Origin: Novosphingobium sp. EMRT-2
GTDB lineage: Bacteria; Pseudomonadota; Alphaproteobacteria; Sphingomonadales; Sphingomonadaceae
Reading direction: 5' to 3'
NCBI RefSeq assembly: GCF_005145025.1
Contig: NZ_CP039695.1
Location: 2,961,501 to 3,025,500, forward strand
Length of the DNA: 64,000 nucleotides
A program made the translations under genes and the position numbers. Positions 25,268-34,212 of the stretch are shown one piece after another. Numbering within the stretch: position 1 is the stretch's first letter; the number at the start of each line of letters is the position of its first letter. Below the pieces are notes generated by a model that did not search any database, was not told the origin of the DNA, and saw only the letters and a list, made by a program, of their open reading frames with translations.

Positions 25268-26415
25268 GCGACGGCGGCAGGCGGCGCCTGCACCTTCTGC
25301 ACCTGCATTCGACCTTCGGTGCGGGCGGCAAGGAGCGCCGCAGCGTGGCGCTGATCAACCGTTTCGGCCCCGCCATCGATCACAGCATCGTTTCGGCCGA
25401 ACCCGGCGCGATGGGCGCGATGGCGCATATCGCCAAGGGCATTTCCGCGCATTCCCCGTTCGGCTTTCCGCGGCTGGCCGGTCGGTTCGGCGTGCGCCGG
25501 CTGCAGACGCTGGCCCGCGCGATGCGGGGTTTCGACCTGATCCTGACCTACAATTGGGGCGCGATGGACGCGGTGATGGCCCACGCGCTGTTCGGCCCCG
25601 CGATGGGGCTGGCGCCGCTGGTGCACCACGAAGACGGGTTCAATGCCGATGAGGCGGAGAAGCTGAAGCCCGCGCGCAACTGGTATCGCCGCGTGGCGCT
25701 GGCCCGCGCGAGCGCGCTGGTGGTGCCGTCGCGCCAGCTGGAAGGCGTGGCGCTGCAGGCGTGGCACCAGCCCTCCGGCAAGGTGCACCGCATTCCCAAC
25801 GGCATCGATACCGCCGCCTATGGCCGCAAGCCCAGGCCCGATGCGCTGCCGCGCGTGGTCAAGCGGCCCGGCGAAAAATGGGTCGGCACGCTCGCGGGCC
25901 TGCGCCCGGTGAAGAACCTGCGCCGGCTGGTGCGCGCCTTTCGCGCCTTGCCGCCCGAATGGCAGCTGGTGATCGTGGGCGAAGGGCCGGACCGCGAGGC
26001 GATCATGGCGGAGGCGGTCGCGCTGGAAGTGGGTCATCGCGTTCACCTGCCGGGGCATGTGGACGATCCGGCGCGGGCGGTCGGCCTGTTCGATATCTTC
26101 GCGCTTTCGTCCGACAGCGAGCAGTTCCCGCTGTCCGTGGTGGAGGCGATGGCGGCGGGCTTGCCCATCGCCAGCCCCGCCGTGGGGGACGTGCGGGACA
26201 TAGTTTCAGACGAGAATCGCGATTTCATCACGCCGCCGGGCGACGAAGCCGCGCTGGAAGCGACGCTGGCCGCCTTCGCCTGGGACGAGGGGCTGCGCCG
26301 CCGGATCGGGGCGTCCAACCAGGTCCGCGCCCGCGCGGAATTCGACGAGACGGCGATGGTCGCGCGCTATGCCGCGCTCTATGGCGGCGTGCTCGGCCTT
26401 GCGCAGTTTCCTTGA
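25264..26415 (+). CDS. Glycosyltransferase family 4 protein
   Basis: A 383-residue GT-B glycosyltransferase. The N-terminal loop HSTFGAGGKERRSVALIN is the donor/acceptor glycine region, VGTLAGLRPVKNLRRLVRAF starts the Glycos_transf_1 domain, and SEQFPLSVVEAMAAGLPI holds the ExxxxxxxE motif (Glu in EQFPLSVVE) for the nucleotide sugar. The product probably builds a surface polysaccharide or glycolipid. It is coupled to the preceding hydrolase gene by a four-base overlap. Confidence 0.9.
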   Translation: MSDGGRRRLHLLHLHSTFGAGGKERRSVALINRFGPAIDHSIVSAEPGAMGAMAHIAKGISAHSPFGFPRLAGRFGVRRLQTLARAMRGFDLILTYNWGAMDAVMAHALFGPAMGLAPLVHHEDGFNADEAEKLKPARNWYRRVALARASALVVPSRQLEGVALQAWHQPSGKVHRIPNGIDTAAYGRKPRPDALPRVVKRPGEKWVGTLAGLRPVKNLRRLVRAFRALPPEWQLVIVGEGPDREAIMAEAVALEVGHRVHLPGHVDDPARAVGLFDIFALSSDSEQFPLSVVEAMAAGLPIASPAVGDVRDIVSDENRDFITPPGDEAALEATLAAFAWDEGLRRRIGASNQVRARAEFDETAMVARYAALYGGVLGLAQFP

Positions 26416-26563
26416 TGCGCGCCTTACGATGGCCATGATTACCAAGTGTTTCCCGCTTCACCGGGGGTTCACCCACGGGATTCCAGAATCATTCCCGTTG
26501 AAAAGGCGGGTCTATCCGCTAAACACCCGGCACTTCCGTTAACTGTCCGCCGAAAGCGCAGCC

Positions 26564-27349
26564 TTGGCCCTTCGTCCTACCCGTCCGCAGTCCCGCTCCG
26601 ATCAGCTTGCCGAACGCAAGGCCGCGCAAGGCGATGTGTTCCTGCGCGAAGTCGATGATGCGCTGCGCGAGGACCAGGTGTTCGACGCGCTGCGCCGCTA
26701 TGGCAAGCCGGTGGGCGCGCTGGTGGTGGCGGGGTTGGTCGGCCTGGCCGGCTGGCTGTGGTACGATTATCACAAGGCCACGGTCGCGGGCGAACAGGGC
26801 GAACGGATGACGATCGCGCTCGACCAGCTCGAAGCCGGCCGGGTGCAGACCAGCAGCGACAGCATGGCGCCGCTCGTCAAGGATGGCGGGCCGGGCTATC
26901 GCGCCGCCGCGCAACTGACGCAGGCCGGCATCGCCGCCCAGCAGAACAAGACCGACGATGCCGCAAAGCTGCTCGCCGCCGTCGCCGCGGACCAGAGCGC
27001 GCCGCAGGCCTACCGCGATCTCGCCACGATCCGCGAAGTGGCGATCACCATGGACAAGCTGCCGCCGGAAAAGGTGGTGGAACGGCTCAAGCCCCTGGCC
27101 GTGCCGGGCAACGCCTGGTTCGGCAGCGCGGGCGAACTGCTCGGCTTCGCCTACCTGAAGCAGGGCAAGAACGATCTGGCCGGGCCGCTGTTCGCGGCGA
27201 TGGCCAAGGACAAGACCGTTCCGGCCTCGATCCGGGAACGCGCGCGCCAGTTGGCCGGCACGCTGGGCGTGGATACCATCGATGATCCGAAAGCTCTGAT
27301 TGCGCAGGGCCAAGCACAGCAGGGGCCGGCCGACGCCGGCGCCCAGTAA
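26564..27349 (+). CDS. TPR-like inner membrane protein, YfgM type
   Basis: A 261-residue protein: a cytoplasmic N-terminus, one membrane helix (about residues 49-66, VGALVVAGLVGLAGWLWY) and a periplasmic helical TPR region. This is the YfgM (PF09976) layout; YfgM works with the Sec translocon and periplasmic chaperones. The bamB gene follows after 25 bases, the order yfgM-bamB known from gammaproteobacteria. A TTG start at 26564 gives family-like length. Confidence 0.85.
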   Translation: MALRPTRPQSRSDQLAERKAAQGDVFLREVDDALREDQVFDALRRYGKPVGALVVAGLVGLAGWLWYDYHKATVAGEQGERMTIALDQLEAGRVQTSSDSMAPLVKDGGPGYRAAAQLTQAGIAAQQNKTDDAAKLLAAVAADQSAPQAYRDLATIREVAITMDKLPPEKVVERLKPLAVPGNAWFGSAGELLGFAYLKQGKNDLAGPLFAAMAKDKTVPASIRERARQLAGTLGVDTIDDPKALIAQGQAQQGPADAGAQ

Positions 27350-27374
27350 CACCAGTTTGACGGGGATGACGGGG

Positions 27375-28745
27375 ATGATGCGCAATCCGGTGCAGGAACA
27401 TGGCGGTATTGCCGCGCGCCGCCGGCTGGTTCGCCGCGCGGGCATGGCCGGGGTGATCGCCCTGGCGGTCGCGGTCAGCGGGTGTGCGGGCAAAAACAAG
27501 GTCAAGACCACGCCGACGGTGGGGCAGCGCGTGCCGATCCTGTCGCGGATCGAGGCGGGCACCAAGGTCGATACCGCGATTTCGGGGATGCAGGTGGTGC
27601 TGCCGCCGGCCGAAGTGAACACGGAATGGGCGCAGGGCGGCGGCACGGCCAGCAAGTCCTATGGCCATCTCGCGCTCGGTGCCACGCCCCAGCGCCTGTG
27701 GACCGCCAACATCGCCGGTTCCTCGGTCAAGCAGCGGCTGGCCGCCTCGCCGGTGATCGGCGATGGCAAGCTGTTTGTGATGGACACCGAAGGCGTGGTC
27801 CGCGCGATGGACGCCAATACCGGCAAGGAACTGTGGCGGGCCAGCTTCAAGCTGCCCGAGAACAGCGGTTCCGTGTTCGGCGGCGGTGCTTCGTACAACG
27901 AGGGCCGCGTCTATGTGACGACGGGCCTGGGCGAAGTTGCTGCGCTTGATGCCAAGGACGGCGCGATCAAGTGGCGCGTCAAGCCGGCCGGGCCGCTGCG
28001 CGGCTCGCCCACGGTCAGCTTCGGCGCGGTTTATGTGATGACGCAGGACAACCAGATCGTCGCGCTCAATATCGAGGACGGCGCGCTGCTCTGGAACGAA
28101 TCCGCCTCGGTCGCGCAGACCGGCGTGTTCGGCGTGGCCGCGCCGGCTGCCGGGCAGGGCACGATCGTCGCGGGCTACAGCTCGGGCGAACTGGTCGCCT
28201 ACCGTTACGAGAACGGCCGCCAGCTCTGGTCCGATGCGCTGGCGCGCACCAGCATCGCCACTAGCGTTTCGACGCTGACCGACATCGACGCCGACCCGAT
28301 CATCGAGCGTGGCCGCGTCTATGCGCTGGGGCAGGGCGGGCGCATGGCCGCCTACGAACTCGTCACCGGGCAGCGCGTGTGGGAACTCAACCTCGCGGGC
28401 ATTTCCACCCCGGCCATCGCCGGAGAATGGATCTTCACGCTGACCGACGAAGCCAAGCTGCTGTGCATCGCCAAGGGTACCGGCAAGGTGCGCTGGCTGA
28501 CCCAGCTCCGCCGCTGGGGCAGCGAGAAGAAGAAGAGCAATCCGATCTTCTGGACCGGCCCGGTGCTGGCGGGTGACCGCCTGTGGGTCGCCAATTCGCG
28601 CGGCGAGGTGTTCACGCAATCGGTCACCGACGGGAAGGCGAGCGAATGGGGCAAGGTTTCCGGCGCGGTATCGCTGCCGCCGGTGGTCGCCAACCAGACG
28701 CTCTATATCCTGGACAACAACGGCCGCATCACGGCGTTTCGCTGA
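27375..28745 (+). CDS. bamB: Outer membrane protein assembly factor BamB
   Basis: A 456-residue lipoprotein of the BAM complex, which inserts beta-barrel proteins into the outer membrane. The lipobox is AVSGCAG (Cys about residue 35), and the rest is an eight-bladed PQQ-type propeller with repeated units like DANTGKELWRASFKL, DAKDGAIKWRV and NIEDGALLWNES. Three in-frame ATGs lie at 27366, 27375 and 27378; I use the middle one after GGGGA. It is cotranscribed with the YfgM-type gene. A short GGCC-rich hairpin follows the stop. Confidence 0.92.
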   Translation: MMRNPVQEHGGIAARRRLVRRAGMAGVIALAVAVSGCAGKNKVKTTPTVGQRVPILSRIEAGTKVDTAISGMQVVLPPAEVNTEWAQGGGTASKSYGHLALGATPQRLWTANIAGSSVKQRLAASPVIGDGKLFVMDTEGVVRAMDANTGKELWRASFKLPENSGSVFGGGASYNEGRVYVTTGLGEVAALDAKDGAIKWRVKPAGPLRGSPTVSFGAVYVMTQDNQIVALNIEDGALLWNESASVAQTGVFGVAAPAAGQGTIVAGYSSGELVAYRYENGRQLWSDALARTSIATSVSTLTDIDADPIIERGRVYALGQGGRMAAYELVTGQRVWELNLAGISTPAIAGEWIFTLTDEAKLLCIAKGTGKVRWLTQLRRWGSEKKKSNPIFWTGPVLAGDRLWVANSRGEVFTQSVTDGKASEWGKVSGAVSLPPVVANQTLYILDNNGRITAFR

Positions 28746-28754
28746 TCGGGCGTG

Positions 28755-28776
28755 AGGCTGGCCAAGGCCGGCCTTT
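28755..28776 (+). terminator. Possible terminator after bamB
   Basis: AGGC-T-GGCC pairs with GGCC-G-GCCT around AA, then TT. The T run is short, so termination is uncertain. Confidence 0.35.
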
Positions 28777-28813
28777 ACGCTTTGCTCATGCTTGAACGCT
28801 AAACCTGCCGCGC

Positions 28814-30190
28814 ATGAGCGCGCACGGTTCCGTGGCCGAAACACGGCCCCAAGCCCCTTTCGTTCCGGCTAGCCGGCCGGACAGCGATGTGTCCGTTGGC
28901 GTCGGCCTGTCGGGGCTTGCCGGTCTGGCGTTCTGGGTGCTGGTCTGCCGCAACTGGCCCGCCATCGTCGACATGTTCGGCCTGCCGGGGCCGCGCGAAC
29001 CGATGGTGGGGCCGTCCGCCGCGCTTCTCGCGCTGCTTTTCTCGGGCACGCCGATGGTCCTCTATTCGCTGCTGGTCGACAAGGTCCACCGCCGCGCCTC
29101 CACCGGGATCGACTGGTCCAGCCCGCGCCCCTTGCGCGAGGTGATGGACATTGCGATCACCAAGCTGGCCGGGCTGTGGGCGACGTGGACGCTGATCGGC
29201 TTCGTCTATTGCCTGGGGCGCTGGTACTGGCGCGGGCAGTACCTGTTCGCGATGGACGTGCTGGAAACCACAGCCCCGCTGCTGTTTCTGGCCTCCGTCC
29301 CCTATGTGCTGTGGCTCGATCGCGTGCTGGTGAACCCGCGCGACGGCGCCTGGCATTTCGGCGCGATGCTGATGGGGCGCGAACCCTATGCACGCGAGGA
29401 AGTCTATCACCACTTGCGCGCCTGGACGGTGAAGGGCTTCTTCTGCGCCTTCATGATCTCGATCCTGCCCGGCGGGTTCGCCGCCGTGGTGCGGGCGGAC
29501 TGGTCGCTGGCGGCCCACGATCCGGTGCGTATCGCCGGCATGACGATCGAGACGATGTTCATGGTCGACGTGCAGATCGCCATGGTCGGCTATCTGCTGA
29601 CGATGAAGCCGCTGGATGCGCAGATCCGCACCGCGAACCCCTATCTCGGCGGCTGGCTTTCCGCGCTGATCTGCTATCCGCCGTTCATCCTGATGGGCGG
29701 TGGCGACGTGCTGGACTATCGCGCCAACGGGGCCGAGTGGGACTTCTGGCTGCAGGGCCACACCGCGCTATTGTGGATCTGGGGGGCGGCGCTGGTGCTG
29801 CTGACCGCGGCCTATGCATGGGCGACCGTGGCGTTCGGCCTGCGCTTTTCCAACCTCACCTGGCGCGGCGTGCTCACCAACGGGCCTTACGCCATCACCC
29901 GCCATCCTGCCTATGTGTCCAAGAACGCCTACTGGTGGCTGGCCTCGCTGCCGTTCCTGACCGTAAACCATTCGATGACCGACGCGGTGCGCAACACGGT
30001 CACGCTGGGGCTGGTCAGCGCGGTCTATTACTGGCGCGCCAAGACCGAGGAGAAGCACCTGCTCGCCTCGGACCCCAAGTACCGCGCCTATCACGCGTGG
30101 ATGGACGAGCACGGCCTGCTGACCAGCGCGTTCAACCGTCTGCGCCGGCGCGTGATGCCGGCACGGGTAGAGCTTCAGCCGGCGGAATAA
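28814..30190 (+). CDS. ICMT-like membrane methyltransferase with extended N-terminus
   Basis: A 458-residue membrane protein with about nine to ten hydrophobic segments. The C-terminal third has the isoprenylcysteine methyltransferase/PEMT motif GPYAITRHPAYVSKNAYWW followed by AKTEEKHLLASDPKYRAY, where the paired Glu and the RHP segment bind SAM and substrate. The first 330 residues add several further helices with a hydrophilic loop (VHRRASTGIDWSSPRPLRE) of no known family. The substrate is unknown; bacterial members methylate lipids, cysteines or quinone-like compounds. Confidence 0.75.
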   Translation: MSAHGSVAETRPQAPFVPASRPDSDVSVGVGLSGLAGLAFWVLVCRNWPAIVDMFGLPGPREPMVGPSAALLALLFSGTPMVLYSLLVDKVHRRASTGIDWSSPRPLREVMDIAITKLAGLWATWTLIGFVYCLGRWYWRGQYLFAMDVLETTAPLLFLASVPYVLWLDRVLVNPRDGAWHFGAMLMGREPYAREEVYHHLRAWTVKGFFCAFMISILPGGFAAVVRADWSLAAHDPVRIAGMTIETMFMVDVQIAMVGYLLTMKPLDAQIRTANPYLGGWLSALICYPPFILMGGGDVLDYRANGAEWDFWLQGHTALLWIWGAALVLLTAAYAWATVAFGLRFSNLTWRGVLTNGPYAITRHPAYVSKNAYWWLASLPFLTVNHSMTDAVRNTVTLGLVSAVYYWRAKTEEKHLLASDPKYRAYHAWMDEHGLLTSAFNRLRRRVMPARVELQPAE

Positions 30191-30194
30191 CTGC

Positions 30195-30494
30195 TTAGAC
30201 GGCCACGCCCTCGTCGGTTTCGAAGATGCGGATGTCGCGGTCCGAAAGGCCGAGTTCGGCGCGTTCCTGCGCCCAGGCCGCCATGTGCGCGGTCTTGAAA
30301 TGGGCGTCGAGCGCGGCGCGATCGCGCCACTTTTCGCTGACGCGAATCACTTCGGGATCGGCCACGTCGCGCGAATAGGCATAGAGGATGCAGCCGTCCT
30401 CTTCCCGCGTGGCGGCGATCACCTTTGCCATCATGGGCAGCGCTTTGTCGAAGTTCGCCGCCGGCAGGCGGAAACTGCCCATGACCAGAATCAT
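30195..30494 (-). CDS. Antibiotic biosynthesis monooxygenase family protein (YgiN-like)
   Basis: A 99-residue ferredoxin-like-fold protein: MILVMGSFRLPAANFDKALP at the start, TREEDGCILYAYSRDVADP in the middle and EKWRDRAALDAHFKTAH, the ABM domain pattern. Relatives act as quinol monooxygenases or as heme-related enzymes. It lies 18 bases downstream of gshA on the same strand, so the two may be cotranscribed, suggesting a redox role. Confidence 0.85.
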   Translation of the reverse strand: MILVMGSFRLPAANFDKALPMMAKVIAATREEDGCILYAYSRDVADPEVIRVSEKWRDRAALDAHFKTAHMAAWAQERAELGLSDRDIRIFETDEGVAV

Positions 30495-30512
30495 CGCTCT
30501 TGTCCTTCCGAT

Positions 30513-31886
30513 TCAGAAGCTTTTGACGGCGTAGACCTTGGAAACGTCGCCGCCCCATTCGCCGTGGTAGAGATCGAGCAGCCGTTCGGCCGGAGTCTTG
30601 CCGGTGCTGACGATCTCGTCGAGCGGGAGCAGGTAGCCCGTTTCGTTGTCGCCGGCGGCGTTGAGGCGGTTGCGCGCCGAAAGCCCGGCGCGCGCGATGC
30701 GCAGCACTTCGCCGGCGATGTCGCGCAACGTGCCGCCGCCCGGAAGGGGCGCGTCCAGACCCAGCTTGGGCACGCTGGAGCGCAGGCGCTCGCGCCCGTC
30801 CATGTCCCAGTCCTTCACCAGATCCCAGGCCGCGTCGAGCGCGGTCTGGTCATAGAGCAGGCCCACCCACAGCGCCGGCAGCGCGCAGATGCGGCTCCAC
30901 GGGCCACCATCGGCGCCGCGCATTTCGAGGAAGCTCTTGAGCCGCACTTCGGGGAAGGCCGTGGAAAGATGGTCGATCCAGTCCGACTTCAGCGGCTTTT
31001 CGCCGGGCAGCGCGGGCAGCTTGCCATCCAGGAAATCGCGGAACGACTGGCCGGCGGCGTCGATATACTTGCCGTCGCGGAACACGAAGTACATCGGCAC
31101 GTCGAGCATGTAGTCGACATAGCGTTCGTAGCCGAAGCCATCCTCGAACACGAACGGCAGCATCCCCGTGCGCGCCGGGTCGGTATCCGACCAGATGTGG
31201 CTGCGGTACGAGAGGAACCCGTTGGGCTTGCCTTCGAGGAACGGCGAATTGGCGAACAGCGCGGTCGCCAGCGGTTGCAGGGCCAGGCTGACGCGGAACT
31301 TCTGCACCATGTCCGCCTCGCTCGCGTAGTCGAGGTTGGTCTGGATGGTGCAGGTGCGCAGCATCATGTCGAGGCCCATCGATCCGACGCGCGGCATGTG
31401 CCGCAGCATGATCTCATAGCGGCCCTTGGGCATGATCGGCAGGTCTTCGCGGCGCTTGTCGGGCCACAGGCCAAGGCCGAGATAGCCGATGCCGAGCTTG
31501 TCGCCGATGGCCTTCACCTGCGCCAGGTGGCGGCCGGTTTCTGCGCAGGTTTCGTGCAGGTTCTCCAGCGGCGCGCCTGAGAGTTCCAACTGCCCTGCCG
31601 GCTCCAGGCTGACCGTGCCGTCGGCACCGCCCATGGCGATCACGTTGCCGCCTTCGATGATGGGCTCCCAGCCGTATTCGGTCAGCGCCATCAGCAGGTC
31701 GCGGATGCCGCCCTGTTCCGCATAGGAAGGGGCGTGATAATCCCGCGTGCTATAGACGAACTTCTCGTGCTCGGTGCCGATCCGCCAGTTTTCGCGTGGT
31801 TTTTCACCGCGCTGCATGGGGGCCACGAGCTGCTCGCGGCTTTCGATGACGGGATCGTTGCTATTTGAAACTTGCCGCGTGCTCAT
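30513..31886 (-). CDS. gshA: Glutamate-cysteine ligase (plant/alphaproteobacterial type)
   Basis: A 457-residue enzyme joining glutamate and cysteine, the first step of glutathione synthesis. The N-terminus WRIGTEHEKFVYS, GGNVIAMGGADGTVSLEPAG and QLELSGAPLENLHET are the conserved active-site segments of the type shared by plants and alphaproteobacteria. PFVFEDGFGYERYVDYML follows. Length is normal. gshB is not in the window. It precedes a YgiN-like gene. Confidence 0.96.
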   Translation of the reverse strand: MSTRQVSNSNDPVIESREQLVAPMQRGEKPRENWRIGTEHEKFVYSTRDYHAPSYAEQGGIRDLLMALTEYGWEPIIEGGNVIAMGGADGTVSLEPAGQLELSGAPLENLHETCAETGRHLAQVKAIGDKLGIGYLGLGLWPDKRREDLPIMPKGRYEIMLRHMPRVGSMGLDMMLRTCTIQTNLDYASEADMVQKFRVSLALQPLATALFANSPFLEGKPNGFLSYRSHIWSDTDPARTGMLPFVFEDGFGYERYVDYMLDVPMYFVFRDGKYIDAAGQSFRDFLDGKLPALPGEKPLKSDWIDHLSTAFPEVRLKSFLEMRGADGGPWSRICALPALWVGLLYDQTALDAAWDLVKDWDMDGRERLRSSVPKLGLDAPLPGGGTLRDIAGEVLRIARAGLSARNRLNAAGDNETGYLLPLDEIVSTGKTPAERLLDLYHGEWGGDVSKVYAVKSF

Positions 31887-31961
31887 GCGCGTTCCGTTAG
31901 TGCCTGCAAGGCCTTCTGGCCAGCGCGAAATCGGAAATACACTATCCCGGAAATGGAAGGC

Positions 31962-32714
31962 TCAGCCGGTCCAGTCGCCGGAAATTCCCATCCACAGCGC
32001 GGTAGCCGCGATGGCCGCGGTTTCCCCCCGCAGGATGCGCGGGCCAAGCGATATGGGCACGGCGGCGGGATGGGCGCGGATCAGTGCGCGCTCGGCATCG
32101 TCGAATCCGCCTTCCGGGCCGATGAGCAGCCCCGCCGGGCCGGTGTGCGCGGCAAAGGCGGCGGCGGCCGGCGCGCCGCCGGTTTCGTCGGCGAAGAACA
32201 GGGTGCGGCTTTCCGGCCAGTCGCGCACCAGCGCCTCCAGCTTCGCCGGATCGGCCAGCGCGGGCAGCGCGGTGCGCGCGCATTGTTCGGCCGCCTCGGT
32301 CACGATGGCGCGGGCGCGTTCGGGGTTGAGCTTGTCCGCCACGCAGCGCCGGGTGATCGTCGGGCGGATCGTGCCGACCCCCAGTTCGGTCGCCTTTTCG
32401 AGCACGAGGTCGAAGTTCGGTTTCTTGAGCAGCGCGGGGCACAGCCAGAAATCGGGCACCGCTTCGCGCGTGCGCAGGCGCCGTTCGACCGTCAGCGTCA
32501 CATCGCGCTTGCCCGCGACATTGACTGTGGCGAGCCATTCGCCGGTCACGTCATCGCACAGGATCACCGCATCGCCCGGCGCTACGCGCATGACCTTGGC
32601 GAGATAGTGCGCCTGCCCGCCGTCGAGCGGCAGGGTCATGCCTTCGGACAGGGGCATTTCGACGAACAGGCGCGGCGCGCTGCGTGGGGGCCAGGCGGGG
32701 GTGGCGGGCATCAT
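31962..32714 (-). CDS. rsmE: 16S rRNA (uracil(1498)-N(3))-methyltransferase
   Basis: A 250-residue SPOUT methyltransferase. The N-terminal PUA-like domain has AHYLAKVMRVAPGDAV; the C-terminal knot carries LLIGPEGGFDDAE and SLGPRILRGETAAIAA, the SAM-binding signature of RsmE. It methylates U1498 in the decoding region. The start is ATG at 32714, with a second ATG directly after. It is upstream of gshA on the same strand and divergent from ubiA. Confidence 0.95.
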   Translation of the reverse strand: MMPATPAWPPRSAPRLFVEMPLSEGMTLPLDGGQAHYLAKVMRVAPGDAVILCDDVTGEWLATVNVAGKRDVTLTVERRLRTREAVPDFWLCPALLKKPNFDLVLEKATELGVGTIRPTITRRCVADKLNPERARAIVTEAAEQCARTALPALADPAKLEALVRDWPESRTLFFADETGGAPAAAAFAAHTGPAGLLIGPEGGFDDAERALIRAHPAAVPISLGPRILRGETAAIAATALWMGISGDWTG

Positions 32715-32740
32715 GGCTCCTTATCGTCGCAAGCATCTTT

Positions 32741-32814
32741 CGTCATCCCCGCGAAAGCGGGGATCTCGTGCCTCGATGCCACCGACCGAGATCCCCGCTT
32801 TCCCGGGAAGGACG
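32741..32814. repeat. Imperfect inverted repeat element between rsmE and ubiA
   Basis: Two 28-base arms (32741-32768 and 32787-32814), matching at about 25 of 28 positions, include the well-known CCCCGCGAAAGCGGGG-type core. It lies between divergent genes, so it is in their promoter region rather than at a 3' end. Confidence 0.7.
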
Positions 32815-32832
32815 AGGTGCTATAGCGTCGCC

Positions 32833-33750
32833 ATGACCTCCGCACAGATCGTTCCCGATAGCGAACTTCGCGGCCTCGTTGCGCATCTGCCGCCGGGCTT
32901 GCGCGATTTCGCGCTGCTGGCGCGGTTCGACCGGCCGATTGGCTGGTGGCTGCTGTTCTGGCCCTGCGCCTGGGGCGTGCTGCTGGCGGGGGGAGCCGCG
33001 CGCTGGCCGATCGTGCTGTGGCTGCTGCTCGGCTCGATCGCGATGCGCGCGGCGGGGTGCGTCTATAACGACATCGTCGATGCCGATCTCGACCGGCAGG
33101 TGGCGCGCACGGCGGCGCGGCCGGTGGCGAGCGGGCGTGTTTCGACGAAGGCGGCGTGGGTCTGGCTGCTGGCGCTGTGCGGGGTGGGGCTGGTGGTCCT
33201 GCTGCAACTGCGCTGGCAGGCGCAGGCGGTGGCGCTGGGCAGCCTGGCGCTGGTGGCGGCCTATCCGTTCATGAAGCGGATCACCGGCTGGCCGCAGGCG
33301 TGGCTGGGGCTGGTCTTCACCTGGGGCGCACCGGTCGGCTGGGTGGAAGTGGCCGGGTTCGACCGGCTGGGTGGGCTGGGCCTGCTTTATGCCGGATGTT
33401 GGGCCTGGTGCATGGGCTACGACACGATCTATGCCTGCCAGGATCGCGAGGACGATGCGCTCGTGGGCGTGGGATCGAGCGCGCTGTCGCTGGGCCGGCA
33501 CGTGAAGGCGGGCGTGGGCGCGCTCTATGCCATGGCGGTGGCGTGCTGGTGCGGCGCGGTGTGGCTGGTGCGGCCCGATCCCGTGGCCCTGCTGGCCCTG
33601 CTGCCCGTGGCGGCGCATCTCGCCTGGCAGGCCGGGACGCTGCGGCCGGATGACGGCGACAGCGCCCTGGCGCGGTTCCGCTCGAACCGCTTTGCCGGCC
33701 TGCTCATGGCGGCGGCCTGCCTCGTGGTGGGTGCGGCTGGTCAGGTGTAG
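32833..33750 (+). CDS. ubiA: 4-hydroxybenzoate polyprenyltransferase
   Basis: A 305-residue membrane prenyltransferase that attaches the isoprenoid tail to 4-hydroxybenzoate in ubiquinone synthesis. The first aspartate motif is NDIVDADLDRQVARTAARP and the second YDTIYACQDREDD. About eight helices are predicted. The ATG at 32833 follows the repeat element; the open frame upstream is not conserved. Its end overlaps the convergent VOC gene by ten bases. Confidence 0.95.
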   Translation: MTSAQIVPDSELRGLVAHLPPGLRDFALLARFDRPIGWWLLFWPCAWGVLLAGGAARWPIVLWLLLGSIAMRAAGCVYNDIVDADLDRQVARTAARPVASGRVSTKAAWVWLLALCGVGLVVLLQLRWQAQAVALGSLALVAAYPFMKRITGWPQAWLGLVFTWGAPVGWVEVAGFDRLGGLGLLYAGCWAWCMGYDTIYACQDREDDALVGVGSSALSLGRHVKAGVGALYAMAVACWCGAVWLVRPDPVALLALLPVAAHLAWQAGTLRPDDGDSALARFRSNRFAGLLMAAACLVVGAAGQV

Positions 33751-34118
33751 CTGACCACTTCGAATTCGATGCCGTCCCAATCGAAGAAGTAGAACCGCCG
33801 GCCGGGTTCGTAATCCGCATGGTTGAAGGGCACGAGTCCGGCCTCGATGACGGTGCGTTCCGCCGCGTCCAGATCATCCACCAGCAGCCCGATGTGGTTG
33901 AGCGGCAGGCCCTTGGCGAAGCGCATCGGCCGCTTCTCGTCGGGCGTCCACAGCGCGAGATAGTCGGTATCGGCACTGCCGACGTGGATGGTCCAGCCGC
34001 CCAGTTGCGAAGGGCCGCGCCAGCGTTCCTCCCACCCGCACAGCCGGGCCAGGAAGGCAGCCATGCGTTCGGGATCGCTGACGGTGATGTTGATGTGTTC
34101 AAGGCGGGCGGGCTGCAT
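33741..34118 (-). CDS. VOC family protein under SoxR-type control
   Basis: A 125-residue VOC/glyoxalase-fold protein: LEHINITVSDPERMAAFLA at the start with a metal His, LPLNHIGLLVDDLDAAERTV in the second half, and RRFYFFDWDGIEFEVVSY with the terminal Glu. It is divergent from soxR, and a SoxR-type box lies in its promoter. Likely a detoxifying enzyme induced by redox-cycling drugs; the exact reaction is unknown. Confidence 0.88.
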   Translation of the reverse strand: MQPARLEHINITVSDPERMAAFLARLCGWEERWRGPSQLGGWTIHVGSADTDYLALWTPDEKRPMRFAKGLPLNHIGLLVDDLDAAERTVIEAGLVPFNHADYEPGRRFYFFDWDGIEFEVVSYT

Positions 34119-34170
34119 CGTTTTGTGTCCTTTCGGGGATGGTTGCGAATCGATGCTCGTGACGATGCAA

Positions 34171-34188
34171 TCTCAAGCTGACTTGAGG
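34171..34188 (-). promoter_or_regulatory. SoxR box between VOC gene and soxR
   Basis: TCTCAAGCTGACTTGAGG matches the SoxR site CCTCAAG-N4-CTTGAGG at all but one arm position. On the minus strand TTGACC precedes it and a weak CATCGT -10 follows at a 19-base spacing, the stretched spacing typical of SoxR-activated promoters. This promoter would drive the VOC gene. Confidence 0.75.
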
Positions 34189-34212
34189 TCAAGCAGCGAT
34201 TAGGCTGTCTGC

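Noticed and set aside
27300..27374. bamB start at 27300
   Set aside because: It would run inside the end of the YfgM-type gene and give a long leader before the lipoprotein signal; starts at 27366-27378 fit better.
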